A stretch of DNA of 5,985 nt from a bacterium. GTDB lineage: Bacteria; JAMCPX01. The stretch is from NCBI GenBank assembly GCA_021800575.1, contig JAJYYW010000100.1:1-5985 (forward strand), given 5' to 3'. Of the stretch, positions 5,140 to 5,985 are shown piece by piece (within the stretch, counting starts at the first letter, position 1; the number at the start of each line of letters is the position of its first letter). The translations under genes and the position numbers were made by a program. Below the pieces are notes generated by a model, which saw nothing but the letters and a program-made list of their open reading frames with translations, did not search any database and had not been told where the DNA came from.

Positions 5140-5157
5140 ACGGTCCCGTCATACAAA
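5128..5157 (+). promoter_or_regulatory. Candidate purB promoter overlapping the end of tpx
   Basis: A perfect TTGACA (5128-5133) lies in the last tpx codons, followed by an 18-base spacer and TACAAA (5152-5157), the same -10 hexamer as in the rpsL promoter. Transcription would begin near 5164, about 23 bases before the purB ATG. Read-through from tpx remains possible because no terminator is visible. Confidence 0.45.
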
Positions 5158-5190
5158 CATAAGAAACCGATGAGAGGAGTCTTTGTATGA
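5149..5190 (+). promoter_or_regulatory. Inverted repeat covering the purB start codon
   Basis: TCATACAAA (5149-5157) and TTTGTATGA (5182-5190) are perfect 9-bp reverse complements separated by 24 bases. The downstream arm includes the ATG of purB, and the loop contains its AGAGGAG ribosome binding site. In RNA this could form a hairpin hiding the start codon. In DNA the half-sites are 33 bp apart, about three helical turns, as expected of a two-site operator. Only the repeat is observed. Either role is inference. Confidence 0.5.
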
Positions 5191-5985
5191 TAGAACGGTA
5201 CAGCAGGAAGCAGTGTGCTGATATCTGGACCAACGAAGCCAAGTACGGCATATGGCTCGCTGTCGAACTCGCCGCCTGCGAGGCGTACGCACAGGCAGGT
5301 AAAATACCGCAGAGCGCTCTCAGGAACATCAAGGCGCACGCGTCGTTTGACACCCGCAGGGTCGACGAAATAGAGCTGGTCGTGAAACACGATGTCATAG
5401 CCCTGCTCACCGCGGTCAAAGAAAGAGTCGGCGAAGACGCCCGTTTTATCCACATGGGTCTGACCTCGTCGGACGTCCTGGATACGGCATTCGCGATCCA
5501 GCTGGTCAGAGCAGGCAGACTCATCCTCGATGACATCGATACCCTGCTCAAGGTCCTGCAGGAAAAGGCTATGCAGTATAAATCCCTCCCGATGATAGGG
5601 AGAACGCACGGTATCCACGCAGAACCCATCACCTTCGGGCTGAAATTCGTTTCGTGGTACGAAGAAACAAAACGGAACAGGAGCAGGTTTGAGCGGGCGC
5701 TCGAAGGCGTTCGGTACGGGAAGATCAAGGGCGCTGTCGGGACGTACGGGAATATAGATCCGTCCATCGAGCGCTACGTCTGCGAAAAACTTGGACTGCT
5801 CGTTGAACCCTACGCAACACAGGTGATAGCGCGGGACCGGCACGCCGAGTACTTTGCAGCCCTCGCGATCCTTGCGGCGGGCATCGAGCGCATAGCACTG
5901 GAGATACGCCACCTCCAGCGGACCGAGGTACGTGAGGCTGAAGAATACTTCACGCAGGGACAGAAAGGGTCTTCGGCAATGCCTC
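5187..5985 (+). CDS. purB: Adenylosuccinate lyase, 3' end outside the window
   Basis: PurB catalyses two steps of purine synthesis: SAICAR to AICAR plus fumarate, and adenylosuccinate to AMP plus fumarate. The 266 visible residues match the N-terminal and central parts of a protein normally about 430 residues long. Landmarks of the fumarase/aspartase superfamily are KHDVIA with His-68, HMGLTSSDVLDT (89-100), GRTHGIHAEP (138-147) with catalytic His-141, and KGAVGTY (181-187). The sequence runs off the edge inside the third signature, GSSAMP (261-266), which contains the mobile-loop catalytic serine. The ATG start has AGAGGAG seven bases upstream. The reading frame is intact, so the truncation is only the window boundary. 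Length and motif spacing resemble the short, Bacillus/Thermotoga-type PurB. It follows tpx. Confidence 0.97.
   Translation, partial: MIERYSRKQCADIWTNEAKYGIWLAVELAACEAYAQAGKIPQSALRNIKAHASFDTRRVDEIELVVKHDVIALLTAVKERVGEDARFIHMGLTSSDVLDTAFAIQLVRAGRLILDDIDTLLKVLQEKAMQYKSLPMIGRTHGIHAEPITFGLKFVSWYEETKRNRSRFERALEGVRYGKIKGAVGTYGNIDPSIERYVCEKLGLLVEPYATQVIARDRHAEYFAALAILAAGIERIALEIRHLQRTEVREAEEYFTQGQKGSSAMP

Noticed and set aside
5030..5912. Two long minus-strand open frames (245 and 271 codons) antisense to tpx/purB
   Set aside because: They lie opposite the conserved PurB sequence with its catalytic motifs, have no family resemblance and no ribosome binding site, and are explained by codon bias of the real gene.

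Overview
This is a housekeeping stretch of a bacterial chromosome of roughly balanced base composition. It is built around translation genes on the minus strand and two metabolic genes on the plus strand. Gene order (tRNA-Val, thrS, infC, rpmI, rplT) and protein sequences suggest a bacterium with Desulfobacterota- or Nitrospirota-like organisation. That placement is a weak inference. Both tRNAs carry an encoded CCA. No mobile element, CRISPR array or defence gene is visible.

Minus strand, in transcription order from about 4400 down to 1: two tandem valine tRNAs (CAC, then GAC), thrS (threonyl-tRNA synthetase), infC (IF-3), rpmI (L35), rplT (L20), then rpsL (S12) and rpsG (S7), with a ribosome binding site for a further gene (probably fusA) running off the left edge. 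Two normally separate translation clusters, thrS-infC-rpmI-rplT and the str operon, are therefore joined head to tail. pheS/pheT, which often follow rplT, are absent at that place. A strong promoter-like sequence sits in the rplT-rpsL gap.

Plus strand, divergent from the tRNAs across a 300-base intergenic region with several short repeats: tpx (atypical 2-Cys thiol peroxidase), then purB (adenylosuccinate lyase), cut by the right edge inside its GSSAMP signature.

No new multi-gene system is visible. The unusual points are in gene junctions: (1) thrS begins 6 nt after the encoded CCA of a tRNA and has no Shine-Dalgarno; (2) infC appears to start at AUA, overlapping the thrS stop as ATAG; (3) an A AAA AAC slippery heptamer near the end of thrS would shift ribosomes into the infC frame with no intervening stop; (4) a perfect 9-bp inverted repeat covers the purB start codon, with the Shine-Dalgarno in its loop. 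These are sequence observations whose function is untested.
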